A stretch of DNA of 64,000 bases from Salvator merianae (Eukaryota > Chordata > Lepidosauria > Squamata > Teiidae), in the NCBI GenBank assembly GCA_003586115.2, contig QVOM02000025.1:89134950-89198949 (forward strand), written 5' to 3'. The notes beneath the pieces are model-generated. The model made no database searches. It worked only from the letters and a program-made list of their open reading frames with translations, and was not told the origin of the DNA. Both the position numbers and the translations under genes were made by a program. Positions 1 to 11,199 of this stretch are shown here, piece by piece; the stretch's first letter is position 1; every line of letters starts with the position of its first letter.

Positions 1-190
1 TGGTTGAAGGGGTCATTTCATTTCAAAGAACAGAATATTACGTAAAGTGATTTCTTATTTTTCTCACTTAAGAGAAGTGTGAAGCACTTGGTATGGACAA
101 GATAAGCACATTCTGCTGTAAGATAACTGGTTAAAATCCTGGATAAACTGGGTAACTTGAGTCCAGTTTCCCCTGGGACATTTTCTCAAA

Positions 191-358
191 GCCCTTTCTG
201 CACTGGGTTTTATTCCAGATTACAGGCTGGAATTTGAATTTAGTATCCATACACTAGTGCAGTCTTTGGCTGCCCCAGGTGTTGTCTGCACCAGCATGTG
301 GATGGCAGGTCCCTTTTCTGGGATATAATCCAGAATAAGGCCCAGTGCAAAAAAGGGC
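191..358. mobile_element. FB1 foldback element
   Basis: A 168-bp palindromic element. The left end reads GCCCTTTCTGCACTGGG and the right end is its imperfect reverse complement, and the inner arms also pair (TTATTCCAGATTA against TAATCCAGAATAA). It has no coding capacity. The same design recurs near 15.65, 34.18, 41.39 and 43.35 kb. Classification as a PIF/Harbinger-type MITE is inference from the GGCC end and from 3-bp duplications at sister copies; this copy shows no clear duplication. Confidence 0.7.
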
Positions 359-671
359 ATAAGTGTTATGAATCTTGCAGGCATAAGATAATTGTGCAAA
401 TGACAAAATGTTGTGAGGGAAGCCCACAAACCACTTCAGCAGTTTGCTGTAGGTAGTGGCACATGAGGAGTTTCCTATTTACTATGTGGCATGTATTTGC
501 CAAGAGAACCTGGGCACTAGAAGGTTAATTTGTCCATAGGAAACAATAATCTTGGCATCAGGATGGAGAGTGCTCTTGTTCTTTTCAGCAATATATTGGG
601 TAGGGTGTGTGTCTAAAGCATATGAACCTATCCTTGTACAGAGACAGGCCATTCATCCAGGTAAATCAGTA
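359..671. other. No feature recognised
   Basis: About 310 bp of apparently unique sequence between an FB1 and an FB3 element. I see no gene, tandem repeat or strong inverted repeat. Confidence 0.5.
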
Positions 672-679
672 TTGTTGAC

Positions 680-773
680 CAGCAGCGGCCCGTGCCTTTA
701 AGGAGGGGTGTTCGCGCGAACGGCCATGGCACTCGCGCGAACACCCCCCCCTTAAAGGCACGGGCCACCGCTG
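680..773. mobile_element. FB3 foldback element (hAT-like)
   Basis: A 94-bp near-perfect palindrome beginning CAGCAGCGGCCCGTGCC and ending GGCACGGGCCACCGCTG. It is flanked by TTGTTGAC (672-679) and TTGTTGAT (774-781), an 8-bp target duplication with one change. Such a duplication with CAG-type ends is what hAT transposases leave. It is the shortest of the five full FB3 copies in the window. Confidence 0.85.
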
Positions 774-921
774 TTGTTGATACAGACAGAAAGTGATGAT
801 AAACAAAGAAGCAAGTAAAAAATAGGTGCTGAGTACCAGCCAGTATTGGAGCAGCTTGGGATGAAAGCAAACAACAAAACAAAGCAAAAGAGATGGGAGA
901 AAAAATACAGCCTGGAATTAA

Positions 922-1359
922 GGGCCTTTTCACACTTGTGCCTAGTGAGCATCTGCATGCTCATTACGCAAGTGTGTCCACACCATGTGGAGGCCCATGT
1001 GATCAGGAGAAGCCTACAGCTGTTCCTGATCACGGCTAGCTGAGGGACACTAAATTGTGCCCCACAACTTGACTAGCAGCAACTATCCTGCTTCCAGGTG
1101 CGAATGCATGACCGTGTGGTGCATAGTGGCTGTGACCGCATGATTGTGCAATCATGCCTGTGCATGCCTGCATGATCTACAGTGCTGCAGGTCACCATGG
1201 CAGCAGCTGGCCGCTTCCTGGCTGCTGTCATGATGAAGTTCAGAAGCAGGATACCAGCATTCGCAGTGCGAACGCTGCTATCCTGTTGGCATTCTAGTGT
1301 AGGGTCCTGCAGTGCAGACAGTGTTAACCTGTTCTAACATAGCAAGTAAGAAAATGCCC
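922..1359. mobile_element. FB2 foldback element
   Basis: The ends are GGGCCTTTTCACACTT and its degenerate complement. Just inside the left end is a small hairpin around GTGAGCATCTGCATGCTCAT. The flanks are TAA (919-921) and TAA (1360-1362), a 3-bp target duplication. The interior carries the family's common blocks, including CACCATGGCAGCAGCTGGCC and a GCATTCGCAGTGCGAACGC inverted repeat. It does not code for protein. Confidence 0.8.
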
Positions 1360-1585
1360 TAAATCTCACCAGCTAATATTGGCAGTGGTACGCTGTGGAA
1401 GCCAGAAAGCAAATGGGTGATGGAGAAGGCCTAGTCACCAAAATTCATGATTTGGGCAAAAAGGTGTGTCTTTACCTGGTACCTGAAAAAAGACAAATTT
1501 GATACCTCCCTGGTGAACCAGTGTGGGAAGATAAATCCGGAAGTGGAATCCTCTCACTACCATATAGGAACGGAGAAGTTTTAAT

Positions 1586-2009
1586 TAGAGAAGTGCAAAT
1601 TTGATTGGTGTTTGACTAGGTTGAATCAAATTGAATAGTTCAACCCCATTCACACTGAACAAAACCACCTTCTAGTTCAAAAGGGACTGGTTTGATTTCA
1701 ACTGAACCAGTTCAAGGCCGAAGCTCGTGGGCATTAAAGAACAATGATGTAATACCGCCACGTTTTTCCTTGCCCCATGTCACCCACAGCTTTCTTTTTT
1801 AAAAAAGGCAAGATTTGTACAATTGCACAATTCTGCCCCTTCCCAGGCAAGATTTACACAATTGTGCAACTGTGAGCTTTTAAAAATGTTCAAACAGATC
1901 GTAAACTGACTTTGGTTTTAGATTGAACTGAACTCAATGGTTTGATGTGCCGTAACCTGCAGCAACCTGCTGAACCAAACCTATGAATTTAAGTTTGTCC
2001 ATATCTCTA
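1586..2009. mobile_element. FB4-like foldback, AT-rich variant
   Basis: Starts TAGAGAAGTGCAAATTTG and ends with the rough complement (TTTGTCCATATCTCTA). The inside is rich in GTTCAA / TTGAAC words that pair across the element. The flanking octamers GTTTTAAT and CTTCTGAT match at 5 of 8 positions, a decayed duplication at best. It is related to the copies at 27.27, 32.22 and 58.43 kb. Confidence 0.55.
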
Positions 2010-2254
2010 CTTCTGATTCTAACTCTATTTTATTTTTTACTTATTCACACATTCTTCAGTGTTTCAATTCCATTTATATCACCTGTGCACTATGTTCTCC
2101 GGGTCTGATTGTGGAAAAACAGAAATACATTTAAGCAGCGAAAAAAAAAATCTATTCAAGTGGAAATACACTAAATGGATTTTTTTAAAAAAAACAACTC
2201 CAAACTGAACAGACATCTAATTCCTGGCCCATCCATATTTCTATCCTCGCAAAT

Positions 2255-2740
2255 GGATCTCAATGCCTTGAAAGGCTGATATGAAAAGCAATCTGAGAAG
2301 GATTAAGCTGCCAAGTCTTTCAAGGCTTTATAAGTTAAAAACAGAACTTTGGATCAGGCCCAGAAGCACAATGGCAGCCAATGTATTTGGACCAGGAGGA
2401 TGGGCCTAATCCCAGCCAAAAATCTAGCTATGGAATTCAGAAGAAGCAGCCATTCCCAAATTACCTCCAAAGGAGCTCCACAAAAATTCAAATTCTGTAT
2501 TGCAATACAATAATTGAGACACGGCAAAAATTACATTCCTGCATTGTGGTGACTGAGTCGTGAAACCATCAGCACTAGGGTTACATCCAACCTTTTGCTC
2601 CATCCAGGATTGTAATTTTCACTATGATGGAGCAAAGCTCTTCCAGATTTCAGATGGGACCAACTCCCAATCCTGCCTAAATATGTCAGGGATTCTGCAC
2701 TGAATGCATACATTCTGTCAATGAGTTATAAGAAACCAAT
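2255..2740. repeat. Old LINE/SINE-tail-like interspersed repeat
   Basis: The segment carries phrases typical of an abundant reptile interspersed repeat, such as CAAGGCTTTATAAGTTAAAA followed by wording like 'cagccaatgtatttggaccaggag'. Related phrases occur near 10.15 and 24.85 kb. No open frame of substance is present. The family name is not certain. Confidence 0.4.
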
Positions 2741-3860
2741 TATGGACAAATTCAATTGACAGTTCTGATAGTGGTCATTATTAGCACTGGAAAAGAAAAT
2801 GGATTCCTGCTCAATTTCAAGGTTTTTTTTCTTTTCTTTTTAAGGAATCTACCGAGTGAATTTTCATTTCTGCAGACATTCACAATTGGTTATTTTTCCA
2901 TTTGTATGGATTTATTTTTCTTCTCACTCACAATTCCTTTTGCATAGGTCTTCTGTTTCCGGTTCCCTTTAAACTCATGGAATGCTAATGAATGCATTTT
3001 TGCAGATTTAGGCAGCTTTTAGACATCACTTATTTATTCTGCAATTTATCAATTTACCAGGGTAAAGCACATCCAGAATTATCACACATTGTCTAGACAT
3101 TAGATCAATACTCCGTGTTTTAGCATCTGCCGCAGCAACGGAGTGACATTACAGCTGCACGACTTTCTGTCCACATGACCTGACTCTCCCATCATGCCAT
3201 ACAGGTGACCAATGGTATCAGATGAAGTACTTCCAGGAGTGACAGCTGACCCTGAATTCGTGCTGTACTTCTTGTGCAATAATCCAGACACAGCTGCAAT
3301 TACAAAATAACAGAATATTGTGCTATGGTAGTTAGTTTTACCTGAACAACGATAGCCCAGTAAATCAAGTCTATATCCCAGGACTGAATTGGGAGCATCT
3401 TGATCACTTCTGGTAAATCAGGTACAATTGCAAAATAATTATGGGAGTTTAGCACTGTCTGGATGCAGTCTTTGAGTCAGCTGCCAAACACTTTCTTCTG
3501 CTGGTACACTGGGACTGGGTTTTGACTAACAAAATGCAACCCCTCCCCAAAAACCCCAAATAAACAAGGTGATTATGTATGCAGCATCCATTCAATTTAA
3601 TGAAACAAGTATCTTCCTCCCGCCAGATAAGTATCACTTTCACACCCTCCCTGTTCAAAATAGATTGAAATAAGACCAGCTATTTAGGCAAACAAAATGG
3701 AGGTTTGCTGTGTGGTCACAACTGTAGTCCCAATGGTTTCTTCTTGCTGAGTGTAACTGCTTTTGGAATATGAGCTTCAGAACGAACCCATATATTGATT
3801 ATATTCCGTATCTTCATTTTCTACCTAGTTGGTACAGAGAAGGTCAATCTTTTGGAAGCT
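2741..3860. other. No feature recognised
   Basis: About 1.1 kb of apparently unique AT-rich sequence with short T runs. Frames are short and show no family resemblance. Confidence 0.5.
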
Positions 3861-3875
3861 GAGAACCATATTCAT

Positions 3876-4100
3876 TCTTGGCGAACCTGCTAGAGGCCAC
3901 ATATCAAAAAGGATGTAGCCATGCTATCAAAATGGGTGCAGATGGGGGAAGCCAGAGAGCGGTTGAGGGAGATTCTTGCTTGACAACCTGGGAACTCACC
4001 TATGGGGTTCCTCAGGAGTCGATCTTATCTTCCATGCTCTTTAATATCCAAATGAAGCTGCAGGGAGAGGTCATCAGGAGGTTTGGGGCTGATAGGCAAG
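3876..4100 (+). pseudogene. LINE reverse transcriptase remnant, 5' part
   Basis: The plus strand near 4004-4087 translates to GVPQESILSSMLFNIQM followed by KLQGEVIRRFG, the palm motif upstream of the catalytic box in non-LTR reverse transcriptases (usual form GVPQGSxLSPxLFNIYM). The expected Gly after Gln is Glu here. The continuation of this frame, with the YADD box, lies about 600 bp downstream at 4707-4830, because a dimer of another LINE's tail has landed in between. There are stops on both sides; it is a dead copy. Confidence 0.75.
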
Positions 4101-4703
4101 AGAGTTAGGACCGACAGCATTTTTTCACCCAGAGTGTCATCAGTTTATGCAATCTACTACCGGAAGAGATAGTGACAGCAACCAGCCTGGATAGCTTTAA
4201 GAATGGATTGGACAGATTCATGAAGGATAGGTGTATCAATGGCTACTAGAATTGATGCCTAGGTACTGCCTCCAGGTTGGGGAGACAGGCAGGATGCCTC
4301 TAAAGGTCATTTGAAGGCAGGTAAGAGCAGGCAAATGTATGGCCTTAGTCTTCTGCTTGAGATGCCCAGAAGCAATTGGCGGGCCACTGTGTGAGACAGG
4401 ATGCTGGACTAGATGGGCTGTGGCCTGATCAAGCAGGGCTTCTCCTATGTTCTTATAGGGTTAGACAAATTCAAGGAAGACAGGTGTATCAGTGGCTACT
4501 AGAATGGATGCTTAGGTACTTCCTGCATGTGAGAGAGAGACAGGATGCTTCTAAAGGCCTTTTGGAGGGAGCTGAGAGCTGGTTAAGGTTTTACCTTTCT
4601 CTTCTGCTTGAGAATGCCCAGAAGCAATTGGTGGGCCACTCTGTGAGGCAGGATGCTGGACCAGATGGGCTGTGGCCCAATCCAGCTGGACTCCTCTTAT
4701 ATT
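4101..4703 (+). mobile_element. Head-to-tail dimer of a CR1/L2-like LINE 3' end
   Basis: The first unit (about 4101-4456) starts in the last codons of ORF2 (LLPEEIVTATSLDSFKNGLD is readable near 4150-4210) and continues through a 3' UTR ending TCTCCTATGTTCTTATA. The second unit (4457-4703) begins directly with GGTTAGACAAATTCAAGGAA and repeats the same tail. The tail ending TTATGTTCTTA is the window's most repeated LINE end, also seen near 13.6, 22.7-23.3, 36.2 and, inverted, 47.9-48.3 kb. Confidence 0.75.
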
Positions 4704-4815
4704 CGTGGAGTGAGGTGTAATCAATATGCAGATGACACCCAGTTTTCTCTCTTGTTGCCATCTGAATCAAAAGCAGCTGTCAAAATGCTTGAGGGTCACA
4801 TGGATGGAGCTGATA
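4704..4815 (+). pseudogene. LINE reverse transcriptase remnant, YADD part
   Basis: The plus strand reads VRCNQYADDTQFSLLLPSES, with the catalytic YADD box at 4725-4736. This is the direct continuation of the frame at 3876-4100 that the inserted tail dimer interrupts. The remnant ends where an FB4-like sequence begins near 4816. Confidence 0.75.
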
Positions 4816-5100
4816 TACAGATGTGCACAAACCTTTTCTGTGTTCTGTTTAAACTGAAATGAACAGGGACTAGTAAGGTGCAATTCTGAACTCTTTTCTT
4901 CGAACAGCAGGCTTTTCTGTTTGATTCAACCACCTTGGGACACCTTCAAGCCTTGATCGAACAAGGTGTGTTTGCTAGGCTCATTAGAGCACCATTTTGT
5001 TTAGGTCAAATTCAAACTTTGTTTTCAAACAGGCAGGACCTTTGGTTTGAACTCAGACCTTTCAAACATCTGTTTGGTTCAAGCCCGCTCCTGTCCGTTT
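4816..5100. mobile_element. FB4-like element, truncated
   Basis: Begins TACAGATGTGCACAAACC, the FB4 end type, and continues with the GTTTGAACT / GGTTTGAACTC words of this family. No matching right end or target duplication was found, so it is probably truncated. Confidence 0.4.
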
Positions 5101-5566
5101 TCTCAGGGCTAAGTGGAATACAGAGCAGTGTGGGAATTTGGCTGTTAACAGTGTCTGGATATACCAGCATCCAAAGCCAGGACTCTGGCTTATAATTCCG
5201 CTAAAGAAAATTCCAGGTTTTCCATTACGATTAAAAAACAAAAACAAAATGCAAAGAAATAAATTAGAAAAAGCTAGTATACATTAATTGAAAGCTTTCT
5301 ATTTAACAGATGGGAGACCAAAAGAAATGCAAATATTAACTGTTCAGGATGAAGAGGTCAGACTTAACTTGCTGCTGAGATACCAATTAAGTACCTTTTA
5401 AAATGAAAAAAAAAAAACAAACAGTGAAAGAAAATAATGAGAAAATTAACCCCATCTGGACAGCTGGCAATCAACGCCATTTTTCCACCAGGGTATTGGT
5501 ATCTTTATCGTATTTAAAATTAAATGGTGCACATTTAAAATCTCGGTGAATATCTTGGGAGACAGA
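5101..5566. other. No feature recognised
   Basis: AT-rich stretch with A runs near 5230 and 5405. No gene or recognisable repeat. Confidence 0.5.
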
Positions 5567-6021
5567 GGGCCATTTTGCACTTTGCACTAGTGAGCATCAG
5601 GGACATCAGGGACGTTCACTAGCAAAATGCCTCTGCACTTTGCAGAGGCCCTTGTGAATGGGAGCACATATCGCTGCTCCTGATCACGGATAGCAGTGGA
5701 GCACAAATTAGTGCTGCACAGATTTACCAGGAGTTGAAAGCCAGCTTCCGATAAAGTTCATTTGCATGTGGAATGCATGGCTGTGCTGTGCACGGTGGCT
5801 GCATTCTGCACACACTGCCAGTCACCATGGCAGCAGCTGGGTGCTTCCCAGCTGCTGACATGGCGAGGTTCGAGCCAGGACACCAGCATTCGCACCACGA
5901 CTACGGACACGCAGTGCCACAACTACAACCACACAGGGCCTACGGCATCCACGCTGTGTGGTCAATTCCACTGTGGAATGTTCACTGGTGAACATTCCAC
6001 GGTGGAAGTGTGAACAGGTCC
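5567..6021. mobile_element. FB2 foldback element
   Basis: Ends are GGGCCATTTTGCACTTT and AAGTGTGAACAGGTCC. It is flanked by AGA (5564-5566) and AGA (6022-6024). A hairpin lies inside the left end, and a TTCCACGGTGGAA-type hairpin lies inside the right end. The middle shares CACCATGGCAGCAGCTGG with the copy at 922-1359. Confidence 0.8.
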
Positions 6022-6084
6022 AGATATAAAGACTAATATATCATTAGGAGATTGGTAGAATATAGCACGAAAACATTGAAATGA

Positions 6085-6549
6085 TGGTTAATCAGCTAAA
6101 AAAAAAATAGTCAAAAATATTAAATAAATGGTAAAGAACACTAAAGTATTTCAAGAAATTTGTCACCCAGATGTTGGCACTGTGATATAGAAAAGGCTAC
6201 AATGAGTCATCTTTGGTAGGAATGTAGAGTTATCAAACCATTTTAGGATCAAATAAAGAAAGAAGTCGCTGATATATTAAATGAAAATATAAAATGGGGT
6301 GCAGAAATATGCATAATAAAGGAAATAAAGCGTAAGAAATTTTGAATGTTCACGTTAGCAGCTGCACAGATGGTAATAGCAAGAATCTGGAAAATAATTA
6401 AAAACAGAACTGTAATGACTTGGTATAAAAAGGTGTGGGTTATTGCTGCAGGAGAATATTTAACAGGAATGCATGGTGACTTGATGGACTCAAAATTTAA
6501 GGAAATGTTTTTGACAGAACAGAAACCCTTACTAGATCTTATTAATTAA
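6085..6549 (+). pseudogene. L1-type LINE ORF2 C-terminal end
   Basis: One frame near 6160-6245 reads SPRCWHCDIEKATMSHLWWE, matching the Cys/His end domain of L1 ORF2 (pattern PxCWRCG...GTxxHxWWxC). A second frame from about 6346 reads WYKKVWVIAAGEYLTG through KPLLDLIN, the last part of ORF2. A stop and frame change between them show decay. In the intact family this domain follows the reverse transcriptase. Confidence 0.75.
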
Positions 6550-6640
6550 TTTATTTAAAATATTTATATACCCCTTTCCATTAAAATATAATGTCAAAAT
6601 GGTGTACAAAGAATAAAAACAGCTAAAAACTTAATAGTTA
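6550..6640. repeat. LINE/SINE tail fragment
   Basis: Carries the phrase AATATTTATATACCCC and 'tggtgtacaaagaataaaaac', the usual reptile tail wording 'atttatataccgcccttt...ggtttacaa'. It sits inside or at the end of the L1 fragment. The AT-rich sequence at 6700-6920 could be more of that L1. Confidence 0.4.
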
Positions 6641-6929
6641 TATAAAAATATAATAAAAAACAAGAATGGGGGAAACAAACATTCACTCTGGAAAGTCTTG
6701 CCTAATGTGATAAGAAGGGATGCCATCAAAAATTATATGGAACTTATGGCAAATGAGAGGAAAAGAAGAATATAAATTGAACTGATGAAACAAAAAATAC
6801 TGAAAGAGAAAAGAAAAAATACAGAGACTGGTTATGGATAAGGAAGTTGTGATGTAGAATATAATCAGTCACTAAATAAAGAATGAATGGCAAAGAATTT
6901 ATTTTGAAGGAAAAGCGATATCTTGGCAC

Positions 6930-7241
6930 TATTCATTCTAATTATTCTAATAATTATTCTAATAAAACTTGCTAGCTGGCAGAGGGCGAACAACATGTGT
7001 CTTTGATAAGAAATCACATGGAAAGTTTTGACTTTTAAAATAATGCTCTTTGCTCTTTCCCCTGTTAACCCTATCAATAAACTTGATTGGGTTTCTGCAA
7101 CATGTCTGACCACTGGGCAACTGACTGGTCAGCCATGACCCATGGGTTGCTTCCAGTAGAACAATAGGAATGAAGCAAAGCAGGAAGCTTTGCTATGATT
7201 TCCTGAAACTACTTTTTTGGTTTGTTGCAGACAGAAAGTTG
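6930..7241. other. No feature recognised
   Basis: About 310 bp with short TAAT-rich stretches and no recognisable element. Confidence 0.45.
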
Positions 7242-7729
7242 GGGCCTGTTCACACTTAGCAAGAGGAACATTCCAGGCCTCGCTGGAATGGAGCATTCGC
7301 ACCTGCAAACAGCCCCAGGTGACTTGAAACCTATTGAAGCCCACCTGAAACTCACCTGAAGCCTATCAGCTGTGGTCAACTAAATTGTAGTCTCCAAGCT
7401 GACTTGCGTGATCAGGTGCAGATCAGGAAAGGTGTGTTTCCTGTGAAATGTGAAATGGGTGGATGGGGACTGTCAGATAGCTCAGACCCAGGTTTGGACT
7501 TTGGGGTCTAGACCCTGGCAGCCGTTTCGGACCCAAGTCCGCACTCAGCTCCTCTAGGTTTGGACCCAGCTACCTAACTAGTGCATTCCCATTCACACTG
7601 CTCTCCCTGCTGGTCAGCTCACTAACTATTCCAGTGTTGACAGTGCAAGCACTGCTCACCGTACCTGATCCTGGCTGGCCTGAACCCTGCTAGTTAGAAC
7701 GTTCTATTGTTGTAAGTATGAATGGGTCC
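7242..7729 (+). mobile_element. FB2 long variant (group E)
   Basis: Starts GGGCCTGTTCACACTTAGC and ends with a degenerate complement near AAGTATGAATGGGTCC. The interior (ACATTCCAGG, CAGCTGTGGTCAACTAAATT, TTGTAGTCTCCAAGCTGA, GTTAGAACGTTCTA) is colinear with the copies at 18.20 and 50.54 kb and with the inverted copy at 37.46 kb. It does not code for protein. I cannot read a target duplication. Confidence 0.75.
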
Positions 7730-8940
7730 TCTGGCTATATCCTTCCACAGGAAATGGAAGACAGAGGCATACTGTGCCCTATATCTATCCTGAGGACCTG
7801 AGAAAGCATCCTTTTGGGATGTGGGGATTAAGGCCCTAAGCAACTTGGGACCAGATTGCTCAGCTGACTGCCTCTCCTTTCAGGCACAAAAGATAATTGG
7901 GAGCATCAAGTGGGGTCCTGATGTAGATCCTACATATTTCTGAATGTTACGTAGCAGGTAGCTACATCCAGGCCATCTTAGTGGTGGCACCAGGGTTGTT
8001 ATGCTCACTTCCCCATGCCCTAAGATATCCACACGTTTTAGTTGACTTATCTCTCCATCCCAGCATTCCCTATGTAATGGATTCAAATACAAAATTCATA
8101 ATTTTGTCCACAGGCCCTCCCCAAAGTCCATTTGCACAGTGGATGGTCCACCCTTGCCCAACTTCAGAACTTTTGTTCCTGGCCTTCACAGCTGCTGGCC
8201 TGGGCTGTTTTGGCCAAGCACCCAGGAGCAGTGCACTTCTGGGATCTCTTCTGGTTGCCCAGTGACACGGACCCTGACATGACTTCCAGTCCGCACTCCG
8301 TCTGCTGCCAACACAGGTGCCACTGGTCTGGTATGCCAGCTAGAACACTTCGTGGACTGCTTACCAGCAGTCCACACTTGGAGTGGTCTACGGTGCCATT
8401 TTTGGGCCACAGCCCACTCCAGAGCCCCATCTGGTGCAGGCAAAAGCATCTGCCTCCCAGCAGACTGTTCTATCGTGGAGGCAACACATCCCAGGGGGTT
8501 GGTCTAACGCAGCATTTCCACTGAAAACTCCCTTCCGCCCCATGGTAATGTGTAGCCATTGCTTGCTGAGGACCACTGCTCACACCCCCAGGGCAGAGGA
8601 AGGGAGCACTGTATTAGGGAGAGGGTGGAAGCAAGCATTCTGAAGGTGAAGGTTTTCCACCTTGACCCCTAATTCATTTTGCTGCATTTCCTGGATATGC
8701 TGCAAGAGAACCCACAGCACGACATGCACCTGCACATGGAGGCCCACTCACACAGAGGTCAGATAGGTCAGCCTTCGTGGACAAGCATTGGTCCTCACCA
8801 GAGCAGCCTGGCCCATGGCAAATGAGATGAGCAGGCTGCGAACTCTCCCAAGCTGGTGTACTAGCAGTAATGGAGATGCTGCCTAATTCCCAGTGAATAT
8901 ATGGACATATCCACACAGTTTTCTTGGCATGTCCTTTGCC
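7730..8940. other. Unresolved stretch, possible LINE relic at its start
   Basis: The first 150 bp (AAGCAACTTGGGACCAGATT, 'ctgactgcctctcctttcaggcac') resembles wording of an old reptile LINE. The rest, to 8940, is unique by eye. Open frames of up to 130 codons overlap on both strands and resemble no family. Confidence 0.35.
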
Positions 8941-9028
8941 ATTGTCTATTTCCAGGGAGACATCAAAAATGGAACTCATGACCCTCTGTTTTCCTGGAGG
9001 CTGCACTGCCACTGAGCTACGACCACTC
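8941..9028 (-). mobile_element. tRNA-derived SINE
   Basis: On the minus strand, GTCGTAGCTCAGTGGCAGTG is a tRNA A-box-like start. It is followed about 30 bp later by GGGTCATGAGTTCC, a degraded B box. The spacing is that of a tRNA promoter but the body does not fold as a functional tRNA. Confidence 0.6.
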
Positions 9029-9544
9029 CAGAATGTCAGTCAGTGCCTAGGCTAAGAGTATTATTTGGAGAATAAAGCCTTAAAGCCTGGCACTACAACC
9101 TCTTCCTGGTCCATCCATATGGGCAGGTTCACCTTGTACTAGGGAATTTGCAGAACAAGTGGGCTCTTCCCAATGCTAGTGATTGGTAGAAGAATACTCT
9201 CTGTAAGATGCCAGTGCATTGGCCACTGTGCAGCCATCTTTGCACATTCTCCGATTCCAGCAAAGCCTGCTTGCTTTTCTCACTGAGCCAGTGTTTCCCC
9301 TTGTTGCTGGTTAGCTGGACTCCTGAGCGCTCGGAACAAGCGATGTTTAGTCTACAGGTACTTGGACTGAAGGGCGTGGGAAACTGAGGATGGTTCCGAC
9401 TGTTGTATGCCTTGCTTGCAACCATCTTTGTATTCTGTTATCGATCGGAAAGGAACAGCTTTACTACTAAGTCTGCATTCTGGTTCTTGAGGCCTGGAAA
9501 TGAAAGGCCTAAGGTGGTGATTCTGACAATAGGGTAAGATCCTT
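9029..9544. other. No feature recognised
   Basis: About 500 bp of apparently unique sequence. Confidence 0.45.
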
Positions 9545-9890
9545 TCCATAGCTGCCTTTAGAACGGTATTGTGTGAGGCCTAGCCCTCTTCTGGGCCTCT
9601 CTCTTCCACCCTCTGGATCAGAAGAGAGACGCCACGCCTCTGAACAGCACACTGCATCTGCATTGGACGCAGTGTAGCCTGGACTGGTTTAGCAGGGGGA
9701 CCCATTTTGGCAGTGCACCAAATTGTGACACCGAAATGGGCCCACCTGGGACTCCAAGGCCAGGAACTTCCATTCCTGGTCCTTGGAGCCCCCTCATCAG
9801 GCTCTGAAGCTCACAGCAGCACAGGATCTGTCCTGGAGCAGTTCGTCCGGGTCAGAGCAGTGGCAGCTGGAGTGGTCCAGCCCTGGCTGT
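9545..9890 (+). mobile_element. FB1 long variant, partial
   Basis: Colinear with the interrupted element at 13398-14230. Shared blocks are TCTTCTGGGCCTCTC, GCATTGGACGCAGTGTAGCC, TGGTTTAGCAGGGG and CACCAAATTGTGACACC. The usual GGCC..CTGCACTTACC end is not visible on the left, so this copy is probably truncated. Confidence 0.5.
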
Positions 9891-9985
9891 AGCTCAGTGG
9901 GAGAACAACTGCCTGGAAAGGAGACAGTGTCATGGGTTTGATCCTCAGCTTCTCCCTGAATGATGGCGGCATTTGTCTGAGTCCT
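9891..9985 (+). mobile_element. tRNA-derived SINE
   Basis: GGCTGTAGCTCAGTGGGAGA is an A box, and GTCATGGGTTTGATCCTCAG about 35 bp on contains a B box. This is a tRNA-like head of a SINE rather than a tRNA gene: the acceptor stem does not pair and no terminator follows. Confidence 0.7.
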
Positions 9986-10106
9986 AATTACTGGGAATAA
10001 CCATGAGGAAAGAGCAACTCTTCTCAGGTTCTGCTTTTAGGTTTCTTTTGGGGATCTGGCTGCCCTTTGTGAAAAAAGAATGCTAGGTGAGTTAGGCCTT
10101 AGTCTG

Positions 10107-10148
<42 letters not shown>
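10107..10148. repeat. (GATT)n microsatellite
   Basis: Uninterrupted tandem ATTG/GATT units, about ten copies. They lead directly into the interspersed repeat that follows, so they may be its expanded tail. Confidence 0.9.
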
Positions 10149-10620
10149 ACTTCTATCCCATCCCATAGCCAGAAGTGTAAGAGCAAATCACAATAAAATA
10201 ACTATACATGCAGGTAGAATAGATTGGCTAAAACAATAACAGTGCCTCCATGGGGAAGGGATGCTATTCCCTTACCCAAAGGCCAGGGCACAGAGTTTCA
10301 CCTTCAACAGGTATCTGAATACCTACAATGAGGGTGCCTGAGGCACCTCAGAGGAGAGGTTGTTCCACAATCTGGGGGCTACCACCAAGAAGGCCCTCCG
10401 ATGCATCCCTACCCCCTAAGCTTCTGAAACTGGTGGCAAAGCCAAGAGGACTTCACCAGCAGATCTTAGGGCACGGGCAGGTCTATATGGGAAGATGCAG
10501 CTAGCTTTGTAGCCATTGGGCTACAATGAGCTATTTCCTGCTATGTGGAAGCCAAGCCCTGAAGAGCTTCATATCTACCGAATGCTCAATTTGGAGGAAA
10601 GATAAAAAGACCCATTTTGT
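10149..10620. repeat. Interspersed LINE/SINE-like repeat
   Basis: Contains phrases shared with 24852-25200: GGTTGTTCCACAATCTGGGG, CTACCACCAAGAAGG and 'cttagggcacgggcaggtc'. It ends with 'ccctgaagagcttcatat', also typical of this reptile repeat. No open frame. Family name uncertain. Confidence 0.5.
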
Positions 10621-11199
10621 CCTCTAACTCAGCTTCTGTGTTCCGTAAACACCGCTGCATTCAGATCTGCAAGTGTTCCATGCATTATCCACTGGAAAGA
10701 AGAAATAATAATTTGTGTCATTTTATATGACAAAGCACAAACATAGAAAGCTCTGCTCTGTTGCGCCTCCATTTCAGCATGCTCTGTAATTATAGTCAGC
10801 ATCTTCTTCAGGGTAGAGAAAACAAGGGATATTAAGGTGGGGTGGGAGAGAAAGGGAGAAGGGAAAGGGAGGAGCAGTTCCCTGAAGAGATGAAAGATAA
10901 AAAAAAAATCAACTCTCACGCTTGACTTTCAAGCAAAGAGGAAACTAGAAAGGTTGAGCTGAATCTGCCATCACCTCGCCGTTTTGTCAAAGAACTGCAA
11001 AGTTACCTCTCCCGTCTGGACTACCCTTAATTTAACTGCTACCATCTGCTTTTATTTCTGTTTTCTTTTAATGTATATTTCTGAGTTGTCTTCCCCCTTT
11101 CCTCCTTCTTCTGATATTTTTATTAACACTTGTTAGCTGTCTCAAGTTGTTACGAAGTAGAGAGAATACCACAGATAAAATATTAATAAGAATATTAGG
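10621..11199. other. No feature recognised
   Basis: Unique-looking stretch with a purine-rich block near 10840-10880 and a pyrimidine-rich block near 11050-11110. Confidence 0.45.

Noticed and set aside
8132..8524. 130-codon plus-strand frame
   Set aside because: Frames on the opposite strand are equally open and no domain is recognisable.
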